Below are positions 19,348 through 27,505 of a DNA stretch of 64,000 bases, in pieces. Origin of the DNA: Conexibacter sp. S30A1 (GTDB lineage: Bacteria; Actinomycetota; Thermoleophilia; Solirubrobacterales; Solirubrobacteraceae); the NCBI RefSeq assembly GCF_023330665.1, contig NZ_CP097127.1:2356001-2420000 (forward strand), read 5' to 3'. The position numbers were made by a program, and so were the translations under genes. Position 1 is the first letter of the stretch; every line of letters begins with the position of its first letter. The notes under the pieces are model-generated. The model did not search any database and was not told the DNA's origin. It saw nothing but the letters and a program-made list of their open reading frames with translations.

Positions 19348-20007
19348 CGCGTAGTCGACCAGCTCAGCGCGCGTTCGCAGCCCCAACTTGGCGTGAATGG
19401 TGGCCCGGTGCGAGTCGACGGTGCGCCGTGAGATGTGCAGCTGGCCAGCGATCTCCATGCCCGTGTAGCCGAGCGCGGTCAGGCGCAGAACTTCCGCCTC
19501 GCGCCGGCTCAACCCACCCTGCGCCTGGACGGCGTCGAGCGCCTCGAGCGCGGCGGCGATCTGCGGGCTGACGTAACGCTCGCCACGCGCCGCGGCACGC
19601 ACCGCAGCCACCAGCTCGGCGTCCGCCTGGTCCTTCAGCACATAGCCAAGCGCCCCCGCGTCCAGCACGCGCTGAGCGAAAAACGGTGTCGATTCCATCG
19701 CCAGCACCACCACCTCTGTATCGGGAGCCCGGCGGCGCAACGCCTCCACGGTCAGGAGCGTCGAGCCGTTCGGGAGATCCAGGTCGATCACCAGCACGTG
19801 CGGGGCGTGGGCGTGCACGTGACTCGAGGCCGCGTCCAGGTCCACAGCTTCCTGCACCACCTCGATCCCGTCCTCCGCGTCGAGGAGCCGCCGCAGGGCT
19901 CGACGCACCAAACCGTGGTCGTCCGCCAGGACGACCCGGATCTTGTGCTCACCTGTGCCTTGCGCTTGCTCGCTTGGCCAGGGTGCCAGCTGCAGATGGG
20001 CCCTCAT
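19318..20007 (-). CDS. NarL/FixJ-type response regulator (LuxR HTH)
   Basis: This 229-residue regulator has a receiver domain (about residues 23-140) with the acidic pocket VVLADD, the likely phosphorylated aspartate D75 in VIDLDLPNG, and the conserved lysine in GYVLKDQ. A LuxR-type helix-turn-helix follows (about 163-225: LSRREAEVLRLTALGYTGMEIA, RTVDSHRA). It runs head-on into the GAF histidine kinase, sharing 30 bases at their 3' ends. It lies 93 bp downstream of, and on the same strand as, the acyl-CoA synthetase fusion. Targets are unknown; acetate or phosphoketolase genes nearby are candidates by position only. Confidence 0.87.
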   Translation of the reverse strand: MRAHLQLAPWPSEQAQGTGEHKIRVVLADDHGLVRRALRRLLDAEDGIEVVQEAVDLDAASSHVHAHAPHVLVIDLDLPNGSTLLTVEALRRRAPDTEVVVLAMESTPFFAQRVLDAGALGYVLKDQADAELVAAVRAAARGERYVSPQIAAALEALDAVQAQGGLSRREAEVLRLTALGYTGMEIAGQLHISRRTVDSHRATIHAKLGLRTRAELVDYALGHGLICSC

Positions 20008-20100
20008 TCCTACAGCTTGACCGCCGGCTGCGCCCAGCCCATCCTGGGTAAGGCGTCAAGGCACTGCGGAAAACCTGCAGGACAGACGCGGTGCTTCCCG

Positions 20101-22842
20101 TCAGTTGCGCAGCGCGCCCAGCGGCCGGATCGCCTGGGCAGGGGCCACCCGTACCCGCGCGTCGACGATCACCGCCCCAGCCGCGCTGGCGAGCAGGGGG
20201 TTGGCATCCAGCTCGGCGATCTCCGCGTGAGCCTCGACCATCGCTCCCAACCGCAGCAGCGCGTCGGTGACAGCCGCGACGTCACAGGCCGGTGCACCAC
20301 GGTATCCGTGCAGCAGCGGCGCGATCCGCAGCGACTCGAGCATCTCGGTCGCATCGCGGTCGCTGAGCGGCGTGATCCGCACCGCCACGTCACCGAGTAC
20401 CTCCGCCGTGGTCCCGCCGGCGCCGCAGGCGAGCACGGGCCCGAAGCTCGCGTCGTGAACGACACCGAGCAGCATCTCGACCCCGGCCGCGGCCATCGGC
20501 TGGATGATCAGCCCCTCGAGCTCGTGGCCTGCGCGGGTGACCGCCGCGCGGATCGCATGCGCACCGGCCCTGACCTCGTCATCGCCGCTCAGTCCCGTCA
20601 GGACCGCGCCGCTGTCGCTCTTGTGCACGAGCCACGGCGCGATCCCCTTGAGCACCACGGTGCCGCCCAGCGCCGCCGCGGCGGCGACGGCCTCCTCCTC
20701 GTCGCCCACCACGCGCGTGTCGATCATCGGCAGGCGGTAGCAGCCAAACAGCTCAAAGACCTCGGCCGGCTCAAGCCAGCCAGCGCCATCGTCATCGCGC
20801 GCGAGCGCGCCGCTGATGATCGCCGCGGCCCGATCGCGATCGCAGTCCGTGAAACTCGGCACGACCCCGGTCGGGCGCTGGCGCCACTCGCTGTGGCGCA
20901 CCGCGTTGGCAAGCGCCCGCGCGGCGTCCTCGGGAAACTGGAAGCGGGGAACCACCACACCGTCGCCACCGGCGTTGCGGGGCGCCTGGTGGTCCATGAA
21001 CACCGAGGTCAGGGTGACGCCGTTTGCCTTGGTGGCGGCCCCTGCCAGCGCCGCCGCCACCTCGGCCGCCGTGGTGGCACTGATCGCCGGCACGAACAGC
21101 GCCAGGATCGCGTCACAGACGCCCGCCTCGAGCAACAGCTCCACCGTCTGGCGGTACTGCTCGGCGGACACGGTCGCGACCATGTCGATCGGGTTGCCAA
21201 CCGCCGCGCCCTGGGGCAGCAGGCGACGGAGCTGCTCCTGCAGCGCCGCCGGCAGCACGGGCACGTCCAGCCCAGCGGCGGCACAGGCGTCGGCTGCCAC
21301 GATCCCAGGGCCACCGCCGTTGGTCACGATCCCCACGCGCCGCCCGCGCGGAAGCGGTTGTGATGACATCAGTGAGGCGGTGTCAAACAGCTCGGCGATC
21401 GTGTCGGCCCGGATCACGCCCGCCTGGCGAAACAGCGCGTCGACGGTCACATCCGAGGCTGACAGCAGCGCGCCGGTGTGTGAGGAGCTCGCGCGCACGC
21501 CGGCCGGCGTGCGCCCGCTCTTGACCGCCAGGATCGGCTTGCTCATGCCCACACGGCGCGCCAGCCGACCGAAGCGGCGTGGGTTGCCGAAGGACTCCAG
21601 GTACAGGAGGATCAGGTCGGTGGCCGGGTCGAGCTCCCAGTACTCGAGCAGATCGTTGCCGGAGATGTCGAGCTTGTTGCCGACCGAGACAAACGACGAG
21701 ACACCCAGTCCGAGGCGGTTGGCCTCCTCGATCAGCGCGATGCCGAGGCCGCCGCTCTGCGAGATCATGCCGACGTTCCCGGTCGGCACCCTGGAGACGG
21801 TGAAGGTCGCATCCAGCCGCACCGCCGGGTCGGTGTTGACGACGCCCAGGCAGTTTGGTCCGATCAGCCGCGCCCCCGAGTGCCGGCAGACCTCGAGCAG
21901 CCGCTCCTGGAGCTCCCTGCCCGCCTCGCCTGTCTCCCCGAAGCCGGCCGAGAGCACCAGCATCGCGCGTACGCCGGCGGCCGCACAGGCGGCCGCCACA
22001 TCAGGGACCGCGGGCGCGGGCACCGCTATCACGGCCATGTCAACCGGTCCGGGCACGGCCTCTATCGAGGGGTAGGCAGCCAGTCCGCGCACCCGCTCGG
22101 CGTGCGGGTTGACCGGATAGATCGCGCCGGTGAAGCCGGTACCAAGCAGGTTGTCCATCAGCGCGGCGCCAACCGACCCGGGGCGCTCGGTCGCGCCGAT
22201 CACGGCAACCGAGGTCGGTGCCAGGAAGCGGTGCAGGGCGTTGCGGGTCGCGGCCTGCTCGCGCCGGTCGAACGCCTCAAGCGCCCGCTCGTCGAGCGCC
22301 GTCTCCAGCTCGACCTTCACCACGCCCTGCTCGTTGTGGATGCTGCAGGGCAGGCCGCAGTTGCGGAAGACCTCGATCATCTGGAGGTTGTCGGGCAGCA
22401 CCTCGGCGGTGAAGTGCTCAAACCCATGACGGTTGGCGACGCTCGCCAGATGCATCAGCATGAGCGTGGCGATGCCCTGGCCCTGCTGGCGATCTGTGAC
22501 CAGAAACGCAACCTCGGCGGTGTCCTCGGAGCTTGAGATGTAGGCGCCATGCGCGACGATCTCACGCTCGGCTCCCAGCTCGGCGACGATCGCGTAGCGA
22601 TCCCTGTAGTCGACGTCAACCGCCCAGCGTGCGACCCACTCGATGCTGGCCACGCCGAAGAAGCGGTGGATCATGGAGTCACTCGAGACCCCCTCGAGGA
22701 AGCGGCGCAGGCGCTCCAGGTCCTCGGCCCGCACCGGGCGAAAGTGGATGCTCGTGCCGTCCTGCATGACGACATCGGCGGCCTCCGCGCTCGGGTAGGC
22801 GAGCCTGCTCGTCTGGTCGGCGCCTTCGTCTCTGCTTGCCAT
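20101..22842 (-). CDS. GNAT acetyltransferase + ADP-forming acyl-CoA synthetase fusion (Pat-like)
   Basis: This is a 913-residue protein. Residues about 20-190 form a GNAT domain (FRPVRAEDLERLRRFL, then the acetyl-CoA loop DRQQGQGIATLML). Next comes a CoA-binding Rossmann domain (AVIGATERPGSVGAALMDNL), succinyl-CoA-ligase-like domains with the phospho-histidine motif SSHTGALL (H455), and a C-terminal ATP-grasp domain. ADP-forming acyl-CoA synthetases convert acyl-CoA + ADP + Pi to acid + ATP. The related Pat proteins acetylate lysines of acetyl-CoA synthetase and other enzymes, often with a dead synthetase half. Here the catalytic histidine is kept, so both activities are possible. The start ATG at 22842 has a purine-rich GGAGCAGAG upstream; the open frame further up looks non-coding. 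Confidence 0.87.
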   Translation of the reverse strand: MASRDEGADQTSRLAYPSAEAADVVMQDGTSIHFRPVRAEDLERLRRFLEGVSSDSMIHRFFGVASIEWVARWAVDVDYRDRYAIVAELGAEREIVAHGAYISSSEDTAEVAFLVTDRQQGQGIATLMLMHLASVANRHGFEHFTAEVLPDNLQMIEVFRNCGLPCSIHNEQGVVKVELETALDERALEAFDRREQAATRNALHRFLAPTSVAVIGATERPGSVGAALMDNLLGTGFTGAIYPVNPHAERVRGLAAYPSIEAVPGPVDMAVIAVPAPAVPDVAAACAAAGVRAMLVLSAGFGETGEAGRELQERLLEVCRHSGARLIGPNCLGVVNTDPAVRLDATFTVSRVPTGNVGMISQSGGLGIALIEEANRLGLGVSSFVSVGNKLDISGNDLLEYWELDPATDLILLYLESFGNPRRFGRLARRVGMSKPILAVKSGRTPAGVRASSSHTGALLSASDVTVDALFRQAGVIRADTIAELFDTASLMSSQPLPRGRRVGIVTNGGGPGIVAADACAAAGLDVPVLPAALQEQLRRLLPQGAAVGNPIDMVATVSAEQYRQTVELLLEAGVCDAILALFVPAISATTAAEVAAALAGAATKANGVTLTSVFMDHQAPRNAGGDGVVVPRFQFPEDAARALANAVRHSEWRQRPTGVVPSFTDCDRDRAAAIISGALARDDDGAGWLEPAEVFELFGCYRLPMIDTRVVGDEEEAVAAAAALGGTVVLKGIAPWLVHKSDSGAVLTGLSGDDEVRAGAHAIRAAVTRAGHELEGLIIQPMAAAGVEMLLGVVHDASFGPVLACGAGGTTAEVLGDVAVRITPLSDRDATEMLESLRIAPLLHGYRGAPACDVAAVTDALLRLGAMVEAHAEIAELDANPLLASAAGAVIVDARVRVAPAQAIRPLGALRN

Positions 22843-23035
22843 CTCTGCTCCGGCCTCTCTGGTCGCTCGCGACTTGACGGGATCGACGCGCCACGGTGCC
22901 GCCACGCGCGTGACGCATGCCAATTGATAGCTCACCGGCCAGGCAGGCAAGGACGTGACCAGCCCGCACAGCGCTCGTGGTTAATCCGCTGCGGAAGCCG
23001 GTAAAGCCGTCTACAACTAGCTAGCAGTGCAGTGG

Positions 23036-23041
23036 TATAAT
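23036..23041 (+). promoter_or_regulatory. -10 box of the small membrane-protein gene
   Basis: A perfect TATAAT lies about 30 bases before the DUF2892 start, in an AT-rich pocket of otherwise GC-rich DNA. A transcript starting near 23048 would have a leader of about 19 nt that contains the strong AAAGGAGG ribosome-binding site at 23055-23062. No good -35 box is visible (nearest candidate TACAAC, 23012-23017). Confidence 0.6.
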
Positions 23042-23066
23042 CGAACTCACAACCAAAGGAGGACCC

Positions 23067-23294
23067 ATGAGCAAGAACATGAACACCCTCGACCGTCGCC
23101 TGCGCGCCTTCCTGATCGCCCCTGTGGCAGCCGTAATCGGCGTCCTCGTCGGCCCCGGCAACGTTGCCGCCATCGTGCTGTATGTGGTCGCCGCCGTGAT
23201 GCTCTCAACCAGCGCCGCCGGCTACTGCCCGCTCTACACGCTGCTGCGGCTCGACACCCTCAACGGCCGTCACGGCCGGGCGCTGACCCACTGA
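23067..23294 (+). CDS. DUF2892-like small inner-membrane protein
   Basis: This 75-residue protein has two hydrophobic helices (about residues 15-33 and 36-53) and a short motif AAGYCPLYTLLRL, which matches the DUF2892/YgaP membrane-domain family. These proteins often accompany rhodanese or thiol-redox proteins, and the next gene is a glutaredoxin. A very strong ribosome-binding site (AAAGGAGG) precedes the ATG, suggesting high expression. The function of the family is not established; sulfur or redox stress links are inferred from context. Confidence 0.8.
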   Translation: MSKNMNTLDRRLRAFLIAPVAAVIGVLVGPGNVAAIVLYVVAAVMLSTSAAGYCPLYTLLRLDTLNGRHGRALTH

Positions 23295-23322
23295 ACAGGG
23301 CCTGAGCGAGAGGAGAACACCC

Positions 23323-23622
23323 ATGAGGCTCACAGCAGAACCCAAACCGGCCGCCGCTGCTCACAGCGAGCAGGCTGCGCCGGCACCGCGCGTGCGTGTC
23401 TTCACCACGCCGACCTGCCCGTGGTGCAAGCTCGCCAAGGTCTATCTGCGCAGACACAACGTCGCCTTTCACGAGATTGACGTTTCGCGCGACGTCGCCG
23501 CCGCGCGCGAGCTGGTCAAGCGCACCGGGCAGATGGGCGTGCCGGTGATCGAGATCGACGGCACGCCGGTGGTCGGCTTTGACCGCCGCCAGATCGAGCG
23601 CCTGCTCAAAGCCGCCAGCTGA
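23323..23622 (+). CDS. Glutaredoxin-family protein
   Basis: This is a 99-residue thioredoxin-fold protein. About 22 flexible residues precede the domain, which carries the dithiol active site TCPWCKLAK, the cis-proline segment GVPVIEIDG, and a C-terminal GFDRRQIERLL. It fits the glutaredoxin/NrdH-like single-domain group acting in thiol-disulfide exchange in the cytosol. It follows the DUF2892 gene by 28 bp with its own AGGAG site, so the two are probably co-transcribed. Electron donor (mycothiol, thioredoxin reductase or other) is not determinable. Confidence 0.87.
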   Translation: MRLTAEPKPAAAAHSEQAAPAPRVRVFTTPTCPWCKLAKVYLRRHNVAFHEIDVSRDVAAARELVKRTGQMGVPVIEIDGTPVVGFDRRQIERLLKAAS

Positions 23623-23696
23623 CGCTCCGTGTGGATCGAGCCGACGGTGCCGACCCGGACCAACCCAGCGCCCGCATGGCCTAGGATCGGCACACC

Positions 23697-24905
23697 GTGA
23701 GCCACGCACCACAAATACCCGCGGCGGTTGCGGCCGATCTTCTGCTCGAGCCCTGGCTGGCCTGCCTGCGGGACGAGCTCGGCGGCGTGGCGTTGTTTGA
23801 CTGCCACACGCACATCGGCTGCGCCGATCCCGACGGCTCGTGCTTCGAGGCCGAGGAGCTGCTCGAGGGAATGGAGGTAGTCGGCGAGCGCGCGGTCGCG
23901 TTCCCACTGGCTGAACCGGGTGCCTACCGCGCCGCCAACGATGCTGTGCTCGCCGCCGCCGAGCGCGCAGATGGACGCCTGGTGCCCTACTGCCGCGTTG
24001 ACCCGACGGGCGACGGCTTGGCCGAGCTCGAGCGGGCGGTGGCACGCGGCGCGGCCGGGCTGAAGCTGCATCCACGCGCTGAGCGCTTCAGCCTCGCCGC
24101 GCCCGAGGTGGAGCGCCTGTTTGCGTTCGCGGACGAGCGGCGCCTGCCGGTGATCATCCACGCCGGCCGTGGCATCCCCTCGCTCGGCGTCGACGCGCTC
24201 GCGCTGGCCCGCAGGCACGAGCACACGCCCGTGATCCTGGCCCACGCCGCGATCGCCGACCTCGCCTGGATCTGGCAGCAGGCCGCAGGCCAGCGCAACC
24301 TGTTCTTCGACACCGCCTGGTGGAACACGGCCGACCAGCTGGCGCTCTTCACGATGATCCCGCCGGGCCAGATCCTCTACGCCTCAGACGCACCCTACGG
24401 CCGGCCGGTGGCCAGCGCCACCCTGGCGCTGCGCGCGGCCCTGGCGGTCGGGCTGGACAGCAACCAGATCGCGGCGGTCTTCGGCGGACAGCTCGAGCGG
24501 CTGCTCTCTGGCCTCGAGCCGCTCGCGCTGGGACCCGCTCCCGGCGCGCCGGTGCCCGGGCCGGGCCCGCTGCTCGAGCGCATCCACACGCTGCTGGTTG
24601 CCGCTTCGGCGCGCTTGAGCGCCGGCTATCCGGCCGAGGAGTACCTCGAGCTGGCACGCCTGGCCTGTGCGCTGCCCGACACGCACCCCGACGCGGCCGT
24701 GGCGGCGTCGATCCGTGAGCTGATCGACCGCCATGCCGCGCACCTCGCGAGCGACCCACCGCGTCGCGGGCCGCGTGTCCCGGGCGTACACCTGATCTTC
24801 GTCGCCGCGGCCATCGCCCGCACGCCGTGGCTGCCGCTTCCGGACACAGAAGCGCTGCGCGCCAGCCGCGCGCAGTCGAGCGCCGTGGGCGCGGGGAGCC
24901 GCTGA
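23697..24905 (+). CDS. Amidohydrolase-family (TIM-barrel) protein
   Basis: This 402-residue protein is of the amidohydrolase-2 type. A metal-site motif FDCHTHIG occurs near residue 38, GLKLHPRAERF near 123, VIIHAGRG near 158, LAHAAI near 185, and a final YASDAPYG supplies the catalytic aspartate. The set (HxH, Lys/His, His, His, Asp) is complete enough for an active metal-dependent hydrolase or decarboxylase. The C-terminal 130 residues are extra and of unknown role. The start is a GTG at 23697. The next gene, an OsmC-aminotransferase fusion, starts 2 bp after its stop, so they form an operon. The substrate is unknown. Confidence 0.8.
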   Translation: MSHAPQIPAAVAADLLLEPWLACLRDELGGVALFDCHTHIGCADPDGSCFEAEELLEGMEVVGERAVAFPLAEPGAYRAANDAVLAAAERADGRLVPYCRVDPTGDGLAELERAVARGAAGLKLHPRAERFSLAAPEVERLFAFADERRLPVIIHAGRGIPSLGVDALALARRHEHTPVILAHAAIADLAWIWQQAAGQRNLFFDTAWWNTADQLALFTMIPPGQILYASDAPYGRPVASATLALRAALAVGLDSNQIAAVFGGQLERLLSGLEPLALGPAPGAPVPGPGPLLERIHTLLVAASARLSAGYPAEEYLELARLACALPDTHPDAAVAASIRELIDRHAAHLASDPPRRGPRVPGVHLIFVAAAIARTPWLPLPDTEALRASRAQSSAVGAGSR

Positions 24906-24907
24906 CC

Positions 24908-26734
24908 GTGCCCGCCGACGAGCGCTTCAGCTTCAGCATGCGCCTGGACGAGGACTACCGGTTCGTGGTCGACTTCGACCAGGCGGCGGTGCCGTCGCTG
25001 CTGATGGACGAGCCCGCCCCGCTCGGCGCCGGCTCAGGACCCAACGCGAGCCGCATCCTGGCGGCGGCGGTCGGCAACTGCCTGAGCGCCAGCCTGCTCT
25101 TCTGCCTGCGCCGCGCGCGGGTCGAAGTTCACGACCTGCGCACCACCGTCACCGGCACGCTCGTGCGCAACGAGGCAGGCCGGCTGCGGATCGGGGAGGT
25201 ACAGGCGACGCTCGCGCCCACCATCGACGCGCAGGAGCTGCCACGCATACAACGCTGCCTGGAGCTCTTCGAGGACTTCTGCGTGGTCACCCAGAGCGTC
25301 CGCGACGGCATCACCGTCAGCGTCAACGTCGAACCGACGAGCGCACCCGAGCTGGGTGAGCACAGGCTCGATGTGCTGCGTCGGGACGAGTACGCGCGCC
25401 TGGATGAGGCCGACCATGTTTACATGGATTACACCGGTGGTGGTCTGTATGCGGCCTCGCAGCTGCGGGAGCATATGCGTTTGCTCGAGGCTGGTGTGTT
25501 CGGTAACCCGCACTCGGTGAACCCGACCTCGCATGCGAGCACGGAGCTGGTGGAGCGCGCACGGGCGAGGGTGCTTGAGTTCTTCGAGGCTTCGCCGGAT
25601 GAGTACACGGCGATCTTCACGCCCAACGCGACGGGTGCGCTGCGGCTGGTTGGGGAGTCCTATCCGTTTCAGCCGGGCGACCGTTTCCTTTTGACCTTTG
25701 ACAACCACAACTCGGTCAACGGGATCCGTGAGTTCGCGCGTGCGCGCGGCGCGCAGACGACGTATGTGCCGAGCGTCGCGCCGGAGCTGCGGGTCGACGA
25801 GGATGTGCTTGAGCAGTACCTGTCCCAGACCGCCGGCTCGCACCACAACCTGTTCGCGTTTCCGGCGCAGTCGAACTTCTCCGGTGTGCAGCACCCACTG
25901 GAGTGGATCGGCCGGGCGCAGGCAGCGGGCTTTGATGTGCTGCTCGACGCGGCCGCCTACGTGCCTACCAACCGGCTTGATTTGAGCGCTTGGCACCCTG
26001 ACTTCGTCACGCTGTCGTTCTACAAGATGTTCGGCTGGCCGACGGGTGTGGGCTGCCTGATCGCCCGTCATGAGGCGCTGGCCAAGCTCGAGCGGCCGTG
26101 GTTCTCGGGCGGCACGATCGTGGCGGCGTTCGTGCAGCGCGAGTACCACCGCTCGGCCCCCGGTCCCGCGCACTTCGAGGACGGCACCGTGGACTACCTC
26201 AACCTGCCCGCGGTCGAGATCGGGCTTGACCACCTGGAAAGCGTCGGGGTACAGACGATCCACGAGCGCGTGCGCGAGCTGACCGCGCGCCTGATCGAGC
26301 AGCTTGCCGCGCTGCGCCACACAAACGGGGCGCCAGCCGCCGTGATCTACGGGCCACAGACAACAGCCGCACGAGGCGCGACGATCGCGTTCAACTTCCT
26401 GCACCCCGACGGGCGCATCGTCGATGAGCGCTACGTCGACCGCCTCGCAGGCGAACACCGGATCTCGCTTAGGACCGGCTGCTTCTGCAACCCCGGTGCC
26501 GGGGAGGTCGCGTTCACGGTCGCAAAGGAGACGCTGCTCGGCGGCGAGTTCGGTGACGCGGTCACACTCGAGGACTACGTGCAGCGGATCGGCCTGCCGT
26601 CCGGCGGCGCCGTCCGGGCGTCACTGGGGATCGTCTCCAACGCCAAGGACATCGACCGCTTCGCCGCGTTCACGCGCGCGTTCATCGACCTCGACACCAC
26701 CCCCAGCGACCTGCCACCGCGCACCGTCTGCTGA
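24908..26734 (+). CDS. OsmC-like domain fused to class V aminotransferase (cysteine desulfurase/Mo-cofactor sulfurase-like)
   Basis: This is a 608-residue fusion. Residues about 1-140 look like an OsmC/Ohr domain with the redox cysteine pair C58 (AVGNCLSAS) and C125 (FCVVTQS), spaced as in OsmC. Residues about 150-600 are a class V PLP enzyme: PLP lysine K373 in SFYKMFGWPTG, and the sulfur-carrying cysteine region RTGCFCNPG (C525, C527), both very close to molybdenum-cofactor sulfurase N-domains. The enzyme may move sulfur from cysteine while the OsmC part handles peroxide or persulfide; this is inference. The GTG start lies 2 bp after the amidohydrolase stop. Codon choice between about 25.4 and 26.1 kb has many more T-ending codons than the flanks, hinting at a mosaic gene. 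Confidence 0.82.
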   Translation: MPADERFSFSMRLDEDYRFVVDFDQAAVPSLLMDEPAPLGAGSGPNASRILAAAVGNCLSASLLFCLRRARVEVHDLRTTVTGTLVRNEAGRLRIGEVQATLAPTIDAQELPRIQRCLELFEDFCVVTQSVRDGITVSVNVEPTSAPELGEHRLDVLRRDEYARLDEADHVYMDYTGGGLYAASQLREHMRLLEAGVFGNPHSVNPTSHASTELVERARARVLEFFEASPDEYTAIFTPNATGALRLVGESYPFQPGDRFLLTFDNHNSVNGIREFARARGAQTTYVPSVAPELRVDEDVLEQYLSQTAGSHHNLFAFPAQSNFSGVQHPLEWIGRAQAAGFDVLLDAAAYVPTNRLDLSAWHPDFVTLSFYKMFGWPTGVGCLIARHEALAKLERPWFSGGTIVAAFVQREYHRSAPGPAHFEDGTVDYLNLPAVEIGLDHLESVGVQTIHERVRELTARLIEQLAALRHTNGAPAAVIYGPQTTAARGATIAFNFLHPDGRIVDERYVDRLAGEHRISLRTGCFCNPGAGEVAFTVAKETLLGGEFGDAVTLEDYVQRIGLPSGGAVRASLGIVSNAKDIDRFAAFTRAFIDLDTTPSDLPPRTVC

Positions 26735-26739
26735 GCGTC

Positions 26740-27129
26740 TCAGCCGCGCTCGATCAGCTCGATCCTGTAACCGTCTGGATCTCGCACGAAGCACAGCCGC
26801 GAGCCGCCCGCGCGCACGGAGTAGGGCGGCCTCTCCGGCTCGATCCCCTGCTCGGCCAACCGCGCGAGCGTGCCGTCCAGATCTCCGACGCCGATCGCGA
26901 TGTGGCCATAGCCGCTGCCAAGCTCGTAGCTGCGACCGTCGTGGTTGTAGGTCAACTCGAGCACCGACTCGTGATCGCCGAGTGAGTAGAAGTAGTTGGT
27001 GGCCTCGCGCTCGCCGTCGCGGACGATGTCCATCTCGTGGACGAAGCGGAAGCCGAGCGCCTCGTAGAAGGCGCGGCTGCGGTCGGGATCGGTGATCCGG
27101 ACCATCGTGTGGAGGAAGCTTGCGGTCAT
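26740..27129 (-). CDS. Glyoxalase I-like VOC-family protein
   Basis: This 129-residue VOC-fold protein keeps the four metal ligands in glyoxalase-I positions: His in FLHTMVR, Glu in VLELTYN, His in GHIAIGV and Glu in YRIELIE. The segment DPDRSRAFYEALGF is typical of lactoylglutathione lyases. Bacteria without glutathione use related enzymes with other thiols, so the cofactor is open. It is convergent with the OsmC-aminotransferase gene, with 5 bp between stops. Confidence 0.87.
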   Translation of the reverse strand: MTASFLHTMVRITDPDRSRAFYEALGFRFVHEMDIVRDGEREATNYFYSLGDHESVLELTYNHDGRSYELGSGYGHIAIGVGDLDGTLARLAEQGIEPERPPYSVRAGGSRLCFVRDPDGYRIELIERG

Positions 27130-27166
27130 ACGCCGCAGGCTACCCCGACCGCAGCGTCGGGCGCTG

Positions 27167-27421
27167 TCAGAGGCCGCGTGAAAGCGTGCTTGGAGCGGTC
27201 ATGCCCCGGGCGCGCAGCGACTCCGGGTGATTCGGGTGCCGGGCGTCCTCACGCTGACGGCGACGAGCACGCATCCTGGCGCGGCTCATACGGGCCACAG
27301 ACTGAATCTCTCGTTCGGTCTTGGCCTCGTTGATAAGTGCCACGAGATCCATGTCGAGTTCCGGATCGAAGAGGCTGGTATCCAGCTCATCTGTGGTCTT
27401 GGTGAATTTGAACATGTACAT
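27167..27421 (-). CDS. Small protein of unknown function
   Basis: This is an 84-residue candidate with an acidic first half (DELDTSLFDPELDMDLVALINEAKTE) and a strongly basic second half (ARMSRARMRARRRQRE). No family is recognised. The ATG at 27421 is chosen; a TTG four codons earlier is possible. The start region is AT-rich and a credible promoter lies upstream at 27476-27505. The charge asymmetry and the absence of a better overlapping frame favour a real gene, but it could be spurious. Confidence 0.45.
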   Translation of the reverse strand: MYMFKFTKTTDELDTSLFDPELDMDLVALINEAKTEREIQSVARMSRARMRARRRQREDARHPNHPESLRARGMTAPSTLSRGL

Positions 27422-27475
27422 ACTTTCGACCAAAACTGCTCATAAGTCAAAGACCTATTTGCTAGTTTAGCCATA

Positions 27476-27505
27476 AGTATGCCGTATCAATCAGACAACC
27501 GTCAA
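27476..27505 (-). promoter_or_regulatory. Candidate sigma-70-type promoter for the 84-aa gene
   Basis: Read on the minus strand, TTGACG (27505-27500) and CATACT (27481-27476) are separated by 18 bases. The predicted transcript would start near 27469, about 48 nt before the small-protein ATG. The region is AT-rich relative to its flanks and overlaps the purB stop codon. Confidence 0.5.

Noticed and set aside
19435..21363. 642-aa open frame opposite the response regulator and acyl-CoA synthetase genes
   Set aside because: It spans two well-supported genes on the other strand and has repetitive Arg/His composition without any domain.
27286..27474. 62-aa open frame with an ATG in the AT-rich patch
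   Set aside because: It overlaps the 84-aa candidate in another frame, and its Trp/Ser/Pro-rich sequence looks random; the alternative has a better charge pattern and promoter position.
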